From positions 1 through 64,000 of the forward strand of contig DAIDAP010000015.1 of assembly GCA_027310565.1 (NCBI GenBank): a stretch of DNA of 64,000 nucleotides, read 5' to 3'. This DNA comes from Chloroflexota bacterium (GTDB lineage: Bacteria; Chloroflexota; Limnocylindria; P2-11E). Positions within the stretch are counted from its first letter, which is position 1. Each line of letters begins with the position of its first letter. Below the pieces are notes generated by a model. It ran no database searches. It was not told where the DNA came from and worked only from the letters and a program-made list of their open reading frames with translations. Shown here one piece after another: positions 39,533 through 47,657 of the stretch. The position numbers were made by a program, and so were the translations under genes.

Positions 39533-40515
39533 CCGAGAAGACCAACGTCCAGGCGGTGCGCGACACCCTGCTCGAGGAGTTCCGCCGCGACGAGCGCTAC
39601 ATCCTGATGGGCGAGGACGTCGGCGTGCGCGGCGGCGTCTTCCGCGTGTCGGACGCGTTCATCGAGGAGTTCGGCAGCGACCGCATCATCGACACGCCGG
39701 TCGCCGAGTCGTCCATCGTCGGCATCGCGATCGGCGCGGCGCTCGGCGGGCTGCTGCCCGTCGCGGAGATGCAGTTCGCGGACTTCAGCGCCCCGGCGTT
39801 CGAGCAGATCGTCGACGAGGCGGCGCGCATCCGCTACCGCTCGAACGGCGGGTACGGCGTGCCGCTCACCATCCGCATGCCGTGGGGCGGGCCGGTGCAC
39901 GGCGCCCTGTACCACTCGCAGTCGGTCGAGGCGTTCTACGCGCACGTGCCGGGGCTGAAGGTGGTCGTGCCGAGCACGCCGCGCGACATCACCGGTATGC
40001 TGCGCTCGGCGCTCCGGGACCCGGACCCGGTGATCTTCCTCGAGCACAAGGCGACCTACCGCGCGGTGCGCGGCGACGTGCCGGACGACCCGGACTTCAC
40101 GATCCCGCTCGGACCCGCGGAGGTGAAGCGCGAGGGGACGGACATCACCGTGTTCGCGTACGGGCTGATGCTGCACCACTCCCTCGCGGCGGCCGAGGCG
40201 CTGGCGGGCGAGGGGGTCTCGGTCGGCGTGGTGGACGTGCGCAGCCTGCGGCCGCTCGACGCCGAGACGATCCTGCGGGAAGCGCGGAAGACCGGGAAAT
40301 GTTTGATCGTGTACGAGGACAACCGCATGTTCGGCGCGGGCGCCGAGATCGCCGCGCTCATCGCCGAGGAGGCGTTCGACGCGCTCGACGCGCCGGTGAT
40401 GCGCATCGGCGGCCCGGAGGTCCCCGCGATGCCGTACAACAGACCGCAGGAAGAGTGGTTCATGCCCGATCCCACCAAGATCGCGACGAAGATGCGCGCG
40501 CTGGCGGCGTACTGA
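39529..40515 (+). CDS. 2-oxoacid dehydrogenase E1 beta subunit
   Basis: 328 residues, complete E1-beta of the BkdA2/PdhB family. Thiamine-site and subunit motifs are MGEDVGVRGGVFRVSD, MQFADFSAPAFEQIVDEAA, PWGGPVHGALYHSQS and VYEDNRMFGAGAEIAALI. It overlaps the fused E1 gene and precedes E2. No separate E1-alpha gene is in the window, so this subunit must pair with the alpha half of the fusion, with an alpha encoded elsewhere, or act structurally. Confidence 0.92.
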   Translation: MTEKTNVQAVRDTLLEEFRRDERYILMGEDVGVRGGVFRVSDAFIEEFGSDRIIDTPVAESSIVGIAIGAALGGLLPVAEMQFADFSAPAFEQIVDEAARIRYRSNGGYGVPLTIRMPWGGPVHGALYHSQSVEAFYAHVPGLKVVVPSTPRDITGMLRSALRDPDPVIFLEHKATYRAVRGDVPDDPDFTIPLGPAEVKREGTDITVFAYGLMLHHSLAAAEALAGEGVSVGVVDVRSLRPLDAETILREARKTGKCLIVYEDNRMFGAGAEIAALIAEEAFDALDAPVMRIGGPEVPAMPYNRPQEEWFMPDPTKIATKMRALAAY

Positions 40516-40566
40516 CGATCCCTGCTCGCGTCGCCGGGGGACCCCGGCCTCGCACGGAGGCGGAAG

Positions 40567-41892
40567 ATGGCGTTTGAGCTGAAAATGCCGAAGCTCGGCG
40601 AGTCGGTCACCGAGGGCACGATCGGCAAATGGCTGAAGAGGCCGGGCGACAAGGTCGCCAAATACGACCTGCTCGTCGAGGTCCAGACGGACAAGGTGAA
40701 CACCGAGATCCCCTCGCCGGTGAGCGGAACGCTCACGGAGGTGAAGGTCGAGGAGGGCCAGACGGTCCCCATCGGCACCCTCCTCGCGGTGTTCGACACG
40801 GCGGACGGTGAGGCCGCCGCGGCGGCGCCGGCGGCGGCACGCCCGACGGCCGCGGCCGCGGCTCCCGCGGCCGTGACGGAGACGCCGGCGCGGCCCGAGG
40901 CGCGGGCCGCGGCTCCGTCCGCGGCGCGACCCGACACCAGCGAGATCCGCGCGACGCCCGCGGTACGCAAGCTCGCGGCCGAGAGCGGCGTGGACATCTC
41001 GGAGATCGCGGGCACCGGCCTCGGCGGCCGCGTGTCGAAGAAGGACGTCGAGGACTTCCTCGCGCGGCGCGAGGCGCGGCCGCAGGCGCCCCAGCCGTCT
41101 CCGCAGCCGCAGCCCCAGGCGGCCGCCGCCCGGGTGGTCCCCGCGCAGCCGCCGGCGCAGCCGGCGCGTCCGGCCCCCGCGCCCTCGCTCGCCGGCGATC
41201 AGCTCGTCCCGCTGACGCAGATGCGGCGCGCGATCGCGAACAACATGGCGCAGGCGTGGAGCGCCCCGCACGCGCACGCGGTCATGCCGGTCGACGTGAC
41301 CGAGCTCATGCGGTACCGGGAGAAGGTGCGGCACGAGTTCGCCGAGCGCGAGGGCTTCGACCTGTCGCCCGCGGCGTTCATCGCGAAGGCCGTCGTGGAA
41401 GGCCTGCGCGCGGTGCCGCTGGTGAACGCGAGCTGGACCGATCAGGGGCTCATCCTCCACCGTGAGATCAACCTCGGCTACGCGGTCGCGCTCGGCGAGG
41501 ACGGGCTCATCGTGCCGGTGATCCGCGACGCCGACGGCCGCAGCATCGCCGGTCTCATGCGCGCGATCCGCGACGTCGTCGACCGCGCCAAGGCGCGGCG
41601 CCTCACGCTGGACGACCTCGCCGGCGGGACGTTCACGCTCAACAACACCGGGCCGCTCGGCACCGTCGTGTCGAGCCCGATCGTCCCACCGGGTCAGGCG
41701 GCGATCCTGTCGAGCGAGTCGATCCAGAAGACGCTCACGGTGACGGCCGACGACGCGATCGCGATCCGCCAGGTGATGAACATCGTCATCGGGTTCGACC
41801 ACCGCGTCGTCGACGGGTCGACCGCGGCGCGCTTCCTGGCGGCGGTGCGCGACTGGCTGCAGGGCGCCGCGCCGTCGGTGCCGGTGTACTGA
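40567..41892 (+). CDS. Dihydrolipoamide acyltransferase (E2)
   Basis: 441 residues. The lipoyl domain carries the lipoylated Lys near residue 43 (VEVQTDKVN). Ala/Pro-rich linkers flank the peripheral-subunit-binding domain ([30 protein letters not shown]). The catalytic domain ends with HxxxDG near residue 412 ([14 protein letters not shown]). The architecture of one lipoyl domain fits branched-chain or pyruvate E2. A CGGAGG ribosome site precedes the ATG. The substrate lipoyl domain is presumably modified by the LipB/LipA pair directly downstream. Confidence 0.95.
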   Translation: MAFELKMPKLGESVTEGTIGKWLKRPGDKVAKYDLLVEVQTDKVNTEIPSPVSGTLTEVKVEEGQTVPIGTLLAVFDTADGEAAAAAPAAARPTAAAAAPAAVTETPARPEARAAAPSAARPDTSEIRATPAVRKLAAESGVDISEIAGTGLGGRVSKKDVEDFLARREARPQAPQPSPQPQPQAAAARVVPAQPPAQPARPAPAPSLAGDQLVPLTQMRRAIANNMAQAWSAPHAHAVMPVDVTELMRYREKVRHEFAEREGFDLSPAAFIAKAVVEGLRAVPLVNASWTDQGLILHREINLGYAVALGEDGLIVPVIRDADGRSIAGLMRAIRDVVDRAKARRLTLDDLAGGTFTLNNTGPLGTVVSSPIVPPGQAAILSSESIQKTLTVTADDAIAIRQVMNIVIGFDHRVVDGSTAARFLAAVRDWLQGAAPSVPVY

Positions 41893-41894
41893 GC

Positions 41895-42836
41895 GTGGCC
41901 GATCTCGCCCCCATCGCGTTCGAGGTCCCCGGCGAGGTCGAGCGGCCGCGGTCGCGCGGCCGCGGCGCGTCGAACACGGTCGTCCCGATCGACCGCGCGC
42001 GTCCGGAGTGGCTCAAGGTGCGGCTGCCGTCCGGGCCGGCGTACGAGGGCCTGCGCCGCCTCATGCGCAGCAAGGACCTGCACACCGTCTGCGAGGAGGC
42101 GCGCTGCCCGAACATGGCCGAGTGCTGGGGCGCCGGCACCGCCACGTTCATGATCCTGGGCGACGTCTGCACCCGCTCCTGCGGCTTCTGCGCGGTGACC
42201 ACCGGGAGACCCGGCACGGTCGACCCGGACGAGCCGGCGCGCGTGGGGGAGGCCGTGGCGAGGATGGGCCTCGGCCACGCCGTCGTGACCAGCGTCAACC
42301 GCGACGAGCTGCCCGACGGCGGCGCCGGCATCTTCGCCGAAACGATCCGCGAGATCCGCCGCCGCTCGCCGGGCACGACGGTCGAGGTGCTCGTCCCGGA
42401 CTTCCTCGGGAAGCCCCAGGCGCTCGACGCGGTGCTCGCCGCCGCGCCCGAGGTGCTGAGCCACAACGTGGAGACGGTGCCGCGCCTGTACGCGCGCGTC
42501 CGTCCGCAGGCGCGCTATGAGCGCTCGCTCGCGGTGCTGCGCCGGATCGCCGAGCGCGGCGGCACCGTGTGCAAGAGCGGGATCATGGTCGGGCTGGGCG
42601 AGACGCGCGAGGAGGTGCTCGCGACGATGCGCGACGTCGCCGAGCAGGGCACCCGCGTCCTCACGATCGGCCAGTACCTGCGGCCGTCGCCGGTGCACCT
42701 GCCGATCGAGCGCTACTGGTCGCCCGCCGAGTTCGCCGAGCTGCGCGACGCGGGGATGGCGATGGGCTACGGCCACGTGGAGTCCGGCCCCCTCGTCCGG
42801 TCCTCGTACCACGCCGAGCGGCACGTCGGTGTCTAG
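41895..42836 (+). CDS. lipA: Lipoyl synthase
   Basis: Radical-SAM enzyme that inserts two sulfurs into octanoyl-lysine. 313 residues. The auxiliary cluster motif is [12 protein letters not shown] (C-x4-C-x5-C) and the radical-SAM motif CTRSCGFC (C-x3-C-x2-C). The C-terminal RSSYHAER carries the conserved Arg-Ser-Ser end. GTG start two bases after the E2 stop. Confidence 0.97.
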   Translation: MADLAPIAFEVPGEVERPRSRGRGASNTVVPIDRARPEWLKVRLPSGPAYEGLRRLMRSKDLHTVCEEARCPNMAECWGAGTATFMILGDVCTRSCGFCAVTTGRPGTVDPDEPARVGEAVARMGLGHAVVTSVNRDELPDGGAGIFAETIREIRRRSPGTTVEVLVPDFLGKPQALDAVLAAAPEVLSHNVETVPRLYARVRPQARYERSLAVLRRIAERGGTVCKSGIMVGLGETREEVLATMRDVAEQGTRVLTIGQYLRPSPVHLPIERYWSPAEFAELRDAGMAMGYGHVESGPLVRSSYHAERHVGV

Positions 42837-43578
42837 CGCGCTCCTCGCGTCCTGGCTCGGGCGTGTCGGCTACCTCGACGGCTGGCGCCTCCAGGAGGCC
42901 GTCGCGACGCGCGTGCGCTCCGGCGGCGGCGACCGGCTGCTCCTGCTCGAGCACGATCCGGTGTACACGATCGGCCGCCGCGGGACGCTCGACCATCTGC
43001 TGGTCGACCGGGCGACGCTGCGGTCGGCCGGCGCGTCGGTGTACCGCGTCGACCGCGGCGGCGACATCACCTACCACGGGCCGGGCCAGGCGGTGGGGTA
43101 TCCGATCGTGCGTCTGGGTGAGCGACCCGACCTGGTGCGCTACGTGCGCGGCCTCGAGAGCGCGCTCATCGACGTGCTGGCCGGCTACGGCGTCGCGGCC
43201 CGCGCCGAGCGCGGGAGGACCGGCGTCTGGGTCGACCTCCCCGACCGGCGGCCGGCGAAGATCGCCGCCATCGGCGTGCGCGTCTCGCGCGGCGTCACCA
43301 CGCACGGCTTCGCGCTGAACGTGAGCACCGATCTCGACGCGTTCGGGCGCATGATCCCCTGCGGCTTCGCGCACGAGGTCGCGTCCCTGCGGCGCCTCGG
43401 CGTCGAGACGACCGTCGCCGCGGTCGCCGAGCGCTGCGCGGCGGCGCTCGCCGGCCGGCTCGGCCGCCCGCTCGGCTGGGATGCCGTCCGGCCGGCCGCC
43501 GAGGACGAGATCCCCGCCGACGCGCCGGTGCGCGGGGCGCAGGACCTCACCGCGGCCGTCGCAGCCGTCCCGGCGTAG
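42829..43578 (+). CDS. lipB: Lipoyl(octanoyl) transferase
   Basis: Moves octanoate from ACP to lipoyl domains. 249 residues with [18 protein letters not shown], the catalytic Lys in [19 protein letters not shown], and the catalytic Cys in [13 protein letters not shown] 42829 overlaps the lipA stop by eight bases. The C-terminal 35 residues are a variable Ala-rich tail. With lipA and the E2 gene it forms a self-contained lipoylation operon. Confidence 0.95.
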   Translation: MSSALLASWLGRVGYLDGWRLQEAVATRVRSGGGDRLLLLEHDPVYTIGRRGTLDHLLVDRATLRSAGASVYRVDRGGDITYHGPGQAVGYPIVRLGERPDLVRYVRGLESALIDVLAGYGVAARAERGRTGVWVDLPDRRPAKIAAIGVRVSRGVTTHGFALNVSTDLDAFGRMIPCGFAHEVASLRRLGVETTVAAVAERCAAALAGRLGRPLGWDAVRPAAEDEIPADAPVRGAQDLTAAVAAVPA

Positions 43579-43638
43579 GCCGACCGGGCCATGACCGGCT
43601 GGTACGGACGCGCCATGGGCGCTCGCCCGCGCCAGCGG

Positions 43639-43644
43639 TACGGT
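43639..43644 (+). promoter_or_regulatory. Predicted -10 (TACGGT)
   Basis: Ends 9 bases before GTG 43653, suggesting its own near-leaderless promoter after lipB. Confidence 0.35.
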
Positions 43645-43652
43645 GTCGTGCG

Positions 43653-43949
43653 GTGGGCGTCGCGTATCTGGTCGGCCTCGCGCGCCAGCGCTCGCTGCCC
43701 GCGGCGGCGCTCCTCTTCCTCCTGCTCGTCGACGAGATCGAGGGGATCGTCTTCGTCGCCGTCGGCATCGTCCTCCACCGTGTCGACCTGTTCCTCGCGG
43801 CGCAGGACGCGCTCTTCCCGGCGGCCGTCCTCGTCGCGGCCGCGGCCTCCGTCGCGCGGAACTGGCGCCGCGCCACGCCCGCGCCACCGCCGGCGGTCGA
43901 GCCGCTCGAGCTCGGCGTGCTGGCCGAGCGGATCGGCGTGGCTCGCTAG
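43653..43949 (+). CDS. Small membrane protein
   Basis: 98 residues with two or three hydrophobic stretches (LPAAALLFLLLVDEI, GIVFVAVGIVLHRVDLFL, ALFPAAVLVAAAASVA) and a Pro-rich cytoplasmic-type tail. GTG start. No recognised family. Confidence 0.5.
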   Translation: MGVAYLVGLARQRSLPAAALLFLLLVDEIEGIVFVAVGIVLHRVDLFLAAQDALFPAAVLVAAAASVARNWRRATPAPPPAVEPLELGVLAERIGVAR

Positions 43950-43959
43950 CCGGACGTGA

Positions 43960-44256
43960 TCACTTGGCGCGGCGGCCGACGGCGCGGATGAACCCCTCGA
44001 CGGGGATCGCGGTGAGCGTCTCGATCGAGAGCGTCCCGCGGGCACCGAGGGCGACCGAGATACGCGCGATCGTCTCGACGTCCTTCGCCTCGACGATATT
44101 CACGAAGTCGTAGCGGCCGAGCGTCGCGTACTGGGCGACGACGCGGGCGCCGAGCGCCTCGATCTCCTTGTTCACCTCTTTGATGCGGCGCGGGTTCGCC
44201 TGGATGGTCTTCACGCCCGTGGGGCTGACCTTCGTGAGGAGCACGTACGTCGCCAT
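43960..44256 (-). CDS. GYD-domain protein
   Basis: 98 residues, the small alpha/beta GYD fold. MATYVLLTKVSPTGVKTIQ opens it, the signature GRYDFVNIVEAKD lies in the middle, and RGTLSIETLTAIP closes the sheet. The ATG has a GGAGG ribosome site 6 bases upstream, so unlike many neighbours it is not leaderless. Function of the family is unknown. Divergent from the DUF2203 gene. Confidence 0.85.
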   Translation of the reverse strand: MATYVLLTKVSPTGVKTIQANPRRIKEVNKEIEALGARVVAQYATLGRYDFVNIVEAKDVETIARISVALGARGTLSIETLTAIPVEGFIRAVGRRAK

Positions 44257-44271
44257 CGCTGCCTCCTGCGG

Positions 44272-44277
44272 GATACT
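44272..44277 (+). promoter_or_regulatory. Predicted -10 (GATACT)
   Basis: Ends 13 bases before ATG 44290, predicting a leader of about six bases. Confidence 0.4.
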
Positions 44278-44289
44278 CGACGAGAGCAT

Positions 44290-44607
44290 ATGCCCGAGTT
44301 CACCCGCGCCGAGGCCGAGGCGCTGCTGCCGAAGGTGCGTCCGCTGCTCGAGGACCTGCGGCGGCGGACGCAGTCGTACCGCAGCCGGCCGTCCGACCCG
44401 GTCGCGCGCGAGCTCGAGGCGCTGCTGCGCGAGATCGCCGCGCTCGGCGTGGAGGTGAAGGACCCGGACCAGGGGCTCGTGGACTTCCGCGGCCGCTACC
44501 GCGGGCGCGCGGTGTACCTCTGCTGGCGCCTCGGCGAGGGGAGCCGCATCGCGTTCTGGCACGACCTCGACGCGGGGTTCGCGGGGCGGAAGATCATCGA
44601 GGACTGA
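44290..44607 (+). CDS. DUF2203 family protein
   Basis: 105 residues. MPEFTRAEAEALLPKVRPLL and the C-terminal VYLCWRLGEGSRIAFWHDLD with the GLVDF segment are diagnostic of DUF2203. The family is soluble and of unknown function, common in Chloroflexota, Deinococcota and Cyanobacteria. Confidence 0.85.
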   Translation: MPEFTRAEAEALLPKVRPLLEDLRRRTQSYRSRPSDPVARELEALLREIAALGVEVKDPDQGLVDFRGRYRGRAVYLCWRLGEGSRIAFWHDLDAGFAGRKIIED

Positions 44608-44628
44608 GCGCGTGAAGAGCGCCCGCGC

Positions 44629-44871
44629 CTACTTGTTGAAGTAGTTCCTGTTGATCTCGATGTAGCTCTTCCACTTGTCGGGGACCGCGTCCTCGGGGAA
44701 GATCGCGCTCACCGGGCACACCGATTCGCACGCGCCGCAGTCGATGCACTCGTCCGGGTGGATGTAGTACATGTTGTCCGCGTCGGTCGTATAGATGCAG
44801 TCCACGGGACAGACGTCAACACAGCTCGCGTCCTTCACATCGATGCACGGCTCGGTGATCACGTAGGCCAT
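44629..44871 (-). CDS. fdxA: 7Fe ferredoxin
   Basis: 80 residues with eight Cys: C9, C17, C21, C25 and C42, C45, C48, C52 (SCVDVCPVDCIY, ECIDCGACESVCP). The first set, with its wide C9-x7-C17 spacing, fits a [3Fe-4S] plus [4Fe-4S] bacterial ferredoxin. The acidic C-terminus (FPEDAVPDKWKSYIEIN) is typical of actinobacterial-type FdxA. AGGAGGA ribosome site before ATG 44871. Could serve the radical-SAM LipA or 2-oxoacid oxidoreductases. Confidence 0.92.
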   Translation of the reverse strand: MAYVITEPCIDVKDASCVDVCPVDCIYTTDADNMYYIHPDECIDCGACESVCPVSAIFPEDAVPDKWKSYIEINRNYFNK

Positions 44872-44916
44872 CGCGACACGTCCTCCTAGCAGCGAGAGCG
44901 ATCGACACCCGAAGGG

Positions 44917-44922
44917 TATCAT
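44917..44922 (+). promoter_or_regulatory. Predicted -10 (TATCAT)
   Basis: Ends 12 bases before ATG 44934; short leader of about five bases. Confidence 0.4.
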
Positions 44923-44933
44923 CGCGAGCGCGG

Positions 44934-45293
44934 ATGAGTGAAACGACGGAGTTCCCCCTGCCGTACGACGCGAGCGACGACGAGCGCGCGACGGCGCGGC
45001 GGGAGATCGCGAAACACACCGAGGTGCTCGGAGACGCGGACCGCGCGATCCGCTTCGTGGGACGGAGCATCGGGCAGACGGGCCCGGTCTGGCACTTCCA
45101 GTACACGCGGCTGTACCGCCTGCCGAACGGCTACCTCGCGGCCGCGCGCGACCTCCACGAGGGCGTGAAGGTCGCGTTCGCGGCCGACGCGGCGGACCTG
45201 GCCGCCGGGTTCGAGAACCCGCTGGTGCGCGAGTTCATCGAGGACGAGCTGCGCTTCCGCAACGTCCTCGCACCGCAACACGTCGCCGACTAG
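44934..45293 (+). CDS. Hypothetical protein
   Basis: 119 residues, soluble, with an N-terminal acidic stretch and a beta-strand core (GPVWHFQYTRLYRLPNGY, then EGVKVAFAADAADL). It ends with FIEDELRFRNVL. No known family. The gene begins a small co-directional set with the DUF309 and LLM genes. Confidence 0.6.
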   Translation: MSETTEFPLPYDASDDERATARREIAKHTEVLGDADRAIRFVGRSIGQTGPVWHFQYTRLYRLPNGYLAAARDLHEGVKVAFAADAADLAAGFENPLVREFIEDELRFRNVLAPQHVAD

Positions 45294-45327
45294 CCGCGAG
45301 CGCAAGGCCGCGCGGCCGCCCAAGCGG

Positions 45328-45744
45328 GTGCCCGGCGGCGCGGTCGACGGGCCGCCGCGCGCGCGGTGCGACGAAGCCCCGCCGCCCGCGCTCGTCGCCG
45401 GCATCGCGCAGTTCAACGCGGGGGAGTTCTTCGAGCAGCACGAAACGCTCGAGCTGCTGTGGCGCGCCACGCGGACGCCGGACCGCGGCCTCTACCATGG
45501 CATCCTCCAGATCGGCGTGGGCCTGCACCACTGGCGCGGCGGCAACTTCCACGGCGCCAGCGTCCTCCTCGACGAGGGCATCGAGCGCCTCCGCCCCTTC
45601 GCGCCGCGCTGCCACGGCGTCGACGTCGCCGCGCTGGTCCGCGAGGCGACCACGGCGCGCGAGCGGCTCGCGGCGCTCGGCCCCGCGCGGATGAGCGAGG
45701 CCGACGTCGGCGCGCTCGCGCCCCGGATACGCTTGGCGCGGTGA
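45328..45744 (+). CDS. DUF309 family protein
   Basis: 138 residues. FNAGEFFEQHETLELLWRA and GLYHGILQIGVGLHHWRGGN match DUF309, an all-helical family with conserved His/Glu pairs (EQHE, LHHW) suggestive of a metal site; its role is unknown. GTG start with a Pro/Arg-rich leader that may be over-long. Stop overlaps the next gene (GTGA). Confidence 0.85.
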   Translation: MPGGAVDGPPRARCDEAPPPALVAGIAQFNAGEFFEQHETLELLWRATRTPDRGLYHGILQIGVGLHHWRGGNFHGASVLLDEGIERLRPFAPRCHGVDVAALVREATTARERLAALGPARMSEADVGALAPRIRLAR

Positions 45745-46646
45745 GCGACGAGGCGCGACGCTGGGCGAGCACGCTCGGCCCGGTCGGGGCGTGGAGCTTC
45801 GACGCCGAGCGCCTCGGGGCCGCCGACGCCCGCGCCTACGCGCGCGAGGTCGAGTCGCTCGGCGTAAAGGTGCTGTGGATCCCCGAGTCGCTCGGCAGCA
45901 AGGAGGTCTTCGCGCACGCCTCGCTCCTCCTCGCGGCGACCGAGCGGCTCGTCGTCGCGACGGGGATCGCGAACATCTGGGCGCGCGACCCGGTGGCGAT
46001 GGCCAACGGCCAGCGTGCGCTCGCGGACGCCTACCCCGGCCGCTTCCTGCTCGGCCTCGGCGTGAGCCATGCGCCGACCATCACCGTGCGCAGCGGCGAG
46101 ACCTGGGCGCGTCCGGTCGAGCGCATGCGCGAGTACCTCGACGCGATGGAGAAAGCGCCGTACACCGGTCCGGCGGTGGAGACGCCGCGCGTGCTCGCCG
46201 CGCTCGGCCCGCGGATGCTGCGGCTCAGCGCCGAGCGCACGCTCGGCGCGCATCCGTACTTCGTGCCGGTGGAGCACACCACCATGGCGCGCCGGGTGCT
46301 CGGCGCCGGTCCGCTCCTGGCCGTCGAGCAGGCCGCGGTGCTGTCGACCGATCCGGCGGTCGCGCGCGCGACCGCGCGGCGACACATGAAGCGGTACCTC
46401 GAGCTCGACAACTACGCCAACAACCTGCGCCGCCTCGGCTGGGGCGACGCCGACATCGCGAACGGCGGCAGCGACGCCCTGGTCGACGCGATCGTCGCCT
46501 GGGGTGACGCCGCCGCGATCCGCGGGCGCGTCGACGACCACCGCGCGCGCGGCGCGGACCACGTCTGCCTCCAGGTCGTCCGCGTCGACCTGAAGGCACC
46601 CGCCGCGCTCGAGTGGCGGACGCTCGCTCCGGTCCTGCTGCGCTAG
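45741..46646 (+). CDS. LLM-class F420-dependent oxidoreductase
   Basis: 301 residues, luciferase-like TIM barrel: VLWIPESLGSKEVFAHASLL, VVATGIANIWARDPVAMANG, YPGRFLLGLGVSHAPTI and a C-terminal RARGADHVCLQVV. This pattern is typical of the F420-using subgroup, implying the host makes F420. GTG overlaps the DUF309 stop. Substrate unknown. Confidence 0.85.
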   Translation: MSDEARRWASTLGPVGAWSFDAERLGAADARAYAREVESLGVKVLWIPESLGSKEVFAHASLLLAATERLVVATGIANIWARDPVAMANGQRALADAYPGRFLLGLGVSHAPTITVRSGETWARPVERMREYLDAMEKAPYTGPAVETPRVLAALGPRMLRLSAERTLGAHPYFVPVEHTTMARRVLGAGPLLAVEQAAVLSTDPAVARATARRHMKRYLELDNYANNLRRLGWGDADIANGGSDALVDAIVAWGDAAAIRGRVDDHRARGADHVCLQVVRVDLKAPAALEWRTLAPVLLR

Positions 46647-46668
46647 GCGGATCGAGCCCCGCGCTCGC

Positions 46669-47004
46669 TCAGGCGGTGGCCGGCTCGGTGCCGTCGGCTG
46701 GCGGCAGCTCCACCGGTGTGAAGCCGGGCTGGTCCCAGCCGAGCTCGGCGTACGGCGGAAGGTTCACCGCCTCGACGCCGCGCAGCGCGGGGATCTCGCC
46801 CCGCAGGCGGCGCTCGATACCGCTCACCATCTGCAGCGACACGACCAGGCGGCTCGAGCGCGGTCGCGTGAGCTCGAAGCGCACGCGGGCGATGCCGTCG
46901 TCCACTCCGACGAGCTCGAGCGACCCGCCGCTGCGCTCGAGGTAGGGGCGCATCTCGTCGATCTTCGCCCGGACCTGGTCCGCGAGCGTCTTCCCGAGAG
47001 CCAC
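46669..47004 (-). CDS. NifU C-terminal-domain-like protein lacking the CxxC motif
   Basis: 111 residues. LADQVRAKIDEMRPYLERSG and SLELVGVDDGIARVRFEL follow the NifU-like domain fold, as does VSGIERRLRGEIPALRGVEAV. The metal-binding C-x2-C loop (usually GACxxCP) is replaced by TRPRSSRL, so it cannot hold a cluster in the usual way. TATGCT (47018-47013) ends 9 bases before GTG 47004. Possibly a degenerate or repurposed scaffold. Confidence 0.7.
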   Translation of the reverse strand: MALGKTLADQVRAKIDEMRPYLERSGGSLELVGVDDGIARVRFELTRPRSSRLVVSLQMVSGIERRLRGEIPALRGVEAVNLPPYAELGWDQPGFTPVELPPADGTEPATA

Positions 47005-47200
47005 CGCTCGCGAGCATACGGAATCCCAAAGACGCGCGAGCGACCCCGTCCACACACGCGCGACGGTCTCGGCGCGGACCCGCCGCCGAGCATGACGATC
47101 GGCGGGCGACGCACGGTGCGATCTTCAGGCACGATATCGGCGCGATGTGCCACCCGCCGGCCGCGCGGCAGCCCGACCTGCCCGCCGACCCGCGGCCCTG

Positions 47201-47605
47201 ATGCGCGGGCTCTTCTGGCTCGCCGCCGGGACCGCGGTGTTCGTCGCCATCACGTTCCTCGAGCAGGTGCCGGTGCTCGGGTGGCTCGGCGGCGCCGCGT
47301 CGATCGCGGCGTGGATCGCTCTCACGCGCGGCCTCGTGCTGGAGCGCGAGCCGGACCCGCTCGGGGCCGGGACGGGCGTCGTCTGGGCCGCGATCCTCGG
47401 CGCGTTCACCGGGTTCGTCGGCGCGCTCACCGCGTGGCTCGCCCAGACCGGGAGCCTGTTCGGGTTCACCACCGCGCCGGGCGCGCGCTTCGGCGCGGCG
47501 TTCGGCTTCGTCGGCGCGTCCCTCGGCCTCGTCTATTGGCCGTTCGTGGGGCTGGCCGTCTGCGCCATGACCGCGCTCGTCGTCGCCGGACGCCGGGCGC
47601 GTTGA
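47201..47605 (+). CDS. Four-span membrane protein
   Basis: 134 residues with four hydrophobic segments (LFWLAAGTAVFVAITFL, VLGWLGGAASIAAWIAL, GVVWAAILGAFTGFVGALTAWL and the C-terminal GFVGASLGLVYWPFVGLAV). Gly-rich helices. ATG 47201 is preferred over a longer frame starting at 47147. No recognised family. Confidence 0.6.
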   Translation: MRGLFWLAAGTAVFVAITFLEQVPVLGWLGGAASIAAWIALTRGLVLEREPDPLGAGTGVVWAAILGAFTGFVGALTAWLAQTGSLFGFTTAPGARFGAAFGFVGASLGLVYWPFVGLAVCAMTALVVAGRRAR

Positions 47606-47620
47606 GCCGGATGGGCGAGC

Positions 47621-47652
47621 GGCCCCGGCGGTGGACCGCCACGCCGGCCCTT
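47621..47652. terminator. Bidirectional terminator-like hairpin
   Basis: GGCGG/CCGCC with TGGA loop, extended by GGCC/GGCC outer pairing, between convergent genes ending at 47605 and 47658. Followed by CCTTGACC. Confidence 0.4.
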
Positions 47653-47657
47653 GACCC

